Source: Verrucomicrobiota bacterium
GTDB lineage: Bacteria; Verrucomicrobiota; Verrucomicrobiia; Limisphaerales; J093
Direction of reading: 5' to 3'
Assembly (NCBI GenBank): GCA_027493615.1
Contig: JAOSKK010000038.1
Coordinates: 248,001 to 312,000 of the forward strand
Length of the DNA: 64,000 bases
Shown in pieces: positions 63,093-64,000 of the stretch. The notes under the pieces are model-generated. The model was given only the letters and a program-made list of their open reading frames with translations, did not search any database and was not told the origin of the DNA. The position numbers and the translations under genes are program-made. Position 1 is the stretch's first letter; each line of letters begins with the position of its first letter.

Positions 63093-64000
63093 GGGGAAAG
63101 CGAGTTGGTGGCGGCCGGGCGGAGGGCGGGCGGGAGTTCGTCGGGCGCGAGGGCGCGGCGGTCGGAGAAGGACTGGCCGGACTCGATGGCCCAGTAGTTG
63201 GTGTCGTGACGCCAGATCAGGCGGCTGAAGGAGAGGAGACCGGGTTTGTTGGGGAGGGCAGCGGCCGGTAGTCCACCATGGCCACCTGGCCGTCGAGGAG
63301 GGTGTCACCGGGCCGCCGGACGATCAGGCGCTTCTCCCGGTCATCAAACAAGTGGACCTCGGGTTGACCATCCCAGGAGGAGAGGGAGACGACGCGGAAA
63401 TTCGGTTGCGAGGGTTCCGGCGGGCCGGCAGGCGGAGTGGGATTGGCGCGTGGTTCGTCGGGGACGAACGGGCGGAACAAATCGCGCTGGGTGATGGCGT
63501 CATAGCGCCGGCGACCGGGGTCGTCGAGGCTGAGCTCGGCGGTGGCTTCCGGCGCGCCGAGTTCGGATGGAGGCGTGAGCACCAGGGTCACGTAGCGAAA
63601 GCGGACGCGGGTGCGGGCACCCTCGGTGGCGGGCGTGAGGGACAGGCCCTCGATGCGATGGAGGCGCGGTTCGCTCTGCAGGAGGAAAAGCAGGTCGAGG
63701 AGTCGTGGCAGCGTGCCTTCGCCCTGGACGATCCAGCCCACCTCCTCCGCGCCGGGCAGCCGGCGGCGCCCCACCGGGATGCGGGTGAAGTCGGTTTCGC
63801 GCAGGCCGACCCGGACGATCTGGGCGGTGAGGAGGGCGCCGAGCCTGGCTTCGGCCGCCTCGGCCTGAGCGGCGAACAGACGGCCGGCGTGGGCGCGGAC
63901 GTCGGCTTCGGCCTGGAGGAACTCCTGTCGTTCCTTCTGGAGCGAGTTCCACCGCACCTGGAGCTGGAGAATCTGGGCATCGAGGGTTCGCAGCGGGCGG
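63089..64000 (-). CDS. PilO/GspM-like protein, partial (runs off right edge; one frameshift)
   Basis: At least 300 aa are visible; the N-terminus lies beyond 64000. A heptad coiled coil (LQLQVRWNSLQKERQEFLQA, AGRLFAAQAEAAEARLGAL) is followed by a ferredoxin-like domain (LPRLLDLLFLLQSEPRLHRI, VRFRYVTLVL) and RRYDAITQRDLFRPFVP. After a shift near 63255 it ends LIWRHDTNYWAIESGQSF and PALRPAATNSLSP. Its stop overlaps the secretin start. It belongs to the inner-membrane alignment complex of T2SS/T4P-like machines. PilM/PilN-like partners would lie to the right. Confidence 0.75.

Overview
The window is very GC-rich and reads as a verrucomicrobial chromosome. This is an inference from content: the mix of a type II secretion/type IV pilus secretin, Ig-like repeat surface proteins, an H-x9-DG prepilin remnant and dense palindromic repeats whose core is GTGCAGGC...GCCTGCAC. 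No rRNA, tRNA or CRISPR array is visible. Almost every gene longer than about 1 kb, including housekeeping genes (dxr, cdsA, hrpB, a UvrD-type helicase), is broken by 1-nt frameshifts, mostly in G or C runs, after which a conserved reading frame resumes. I treat these as assembly or read errors and annotate each gene across its shifts.

Region 1 (37-19571, minus strand) is a contractile injection system (eCIS) operon. In transcription order it holds a small winged-helix-like protein, a NusG/RfaH-like antiterminator, DUF4255 cap protein, a carboxypeptidase-regulatory-like protein, sheath 1, tube 1, sheath 2, tube 2, a 63-aa Afp6-like protein, a LysM adaptor, a gpD-like hub, a separate gpV-like spike, an unknown protein, gp25, baseplate J, a NHL-propeller/gpI fusion and a beta-propeller/collagen-like protein that may be the fibre. 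The ATPase, tape measure and PAAR tip are not seen and may lie beyond base 1. A sigma-54 activator (20018-21439) sits just upstream.

Region 2 (21596-30266) has hrpB (minus), then plus-strand genes: a GH43-type glycosidase, a ribulokinase (together suggesting arabinan/arabinose use), a VOC enzyme and a secreted PQQ-type beta-propeller. Region 3 (30411-45779) has a fusion of about 1,500 aa joining a clostripain-like C11 domain, a CHAT protease and an alpha/beta-hydrolase, then a UvrD-type helicase, an Ig-repeat surface protein, an FHA-guanylate/adenylate cyclase, a TlpA-like thioredoxin (minus), a CBM48 protein and a Ser/Thr kinase with TPRs.

Region 4 (46130-53628, mostly minus) is housekeeping: tadA, a Nudix hydrolase, dxr, cdsA, an AGE-family epimerase, protoporphyrinogen oxidase and DUF434. 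Region 5 (53666-64000, minus) is the most striking. A PilO/GspM-like gene entering from the right edge overlaps by 4 nt a giant secretin of about 2,940 aa with some 29 tandem N-type domains before one normal secretin core; a small lipoprotein follows and is a pilotin candidate.

At least three families of interspersed palindromes fill the intergenic gaps, and one copy lies in frame inside the secretin gene.
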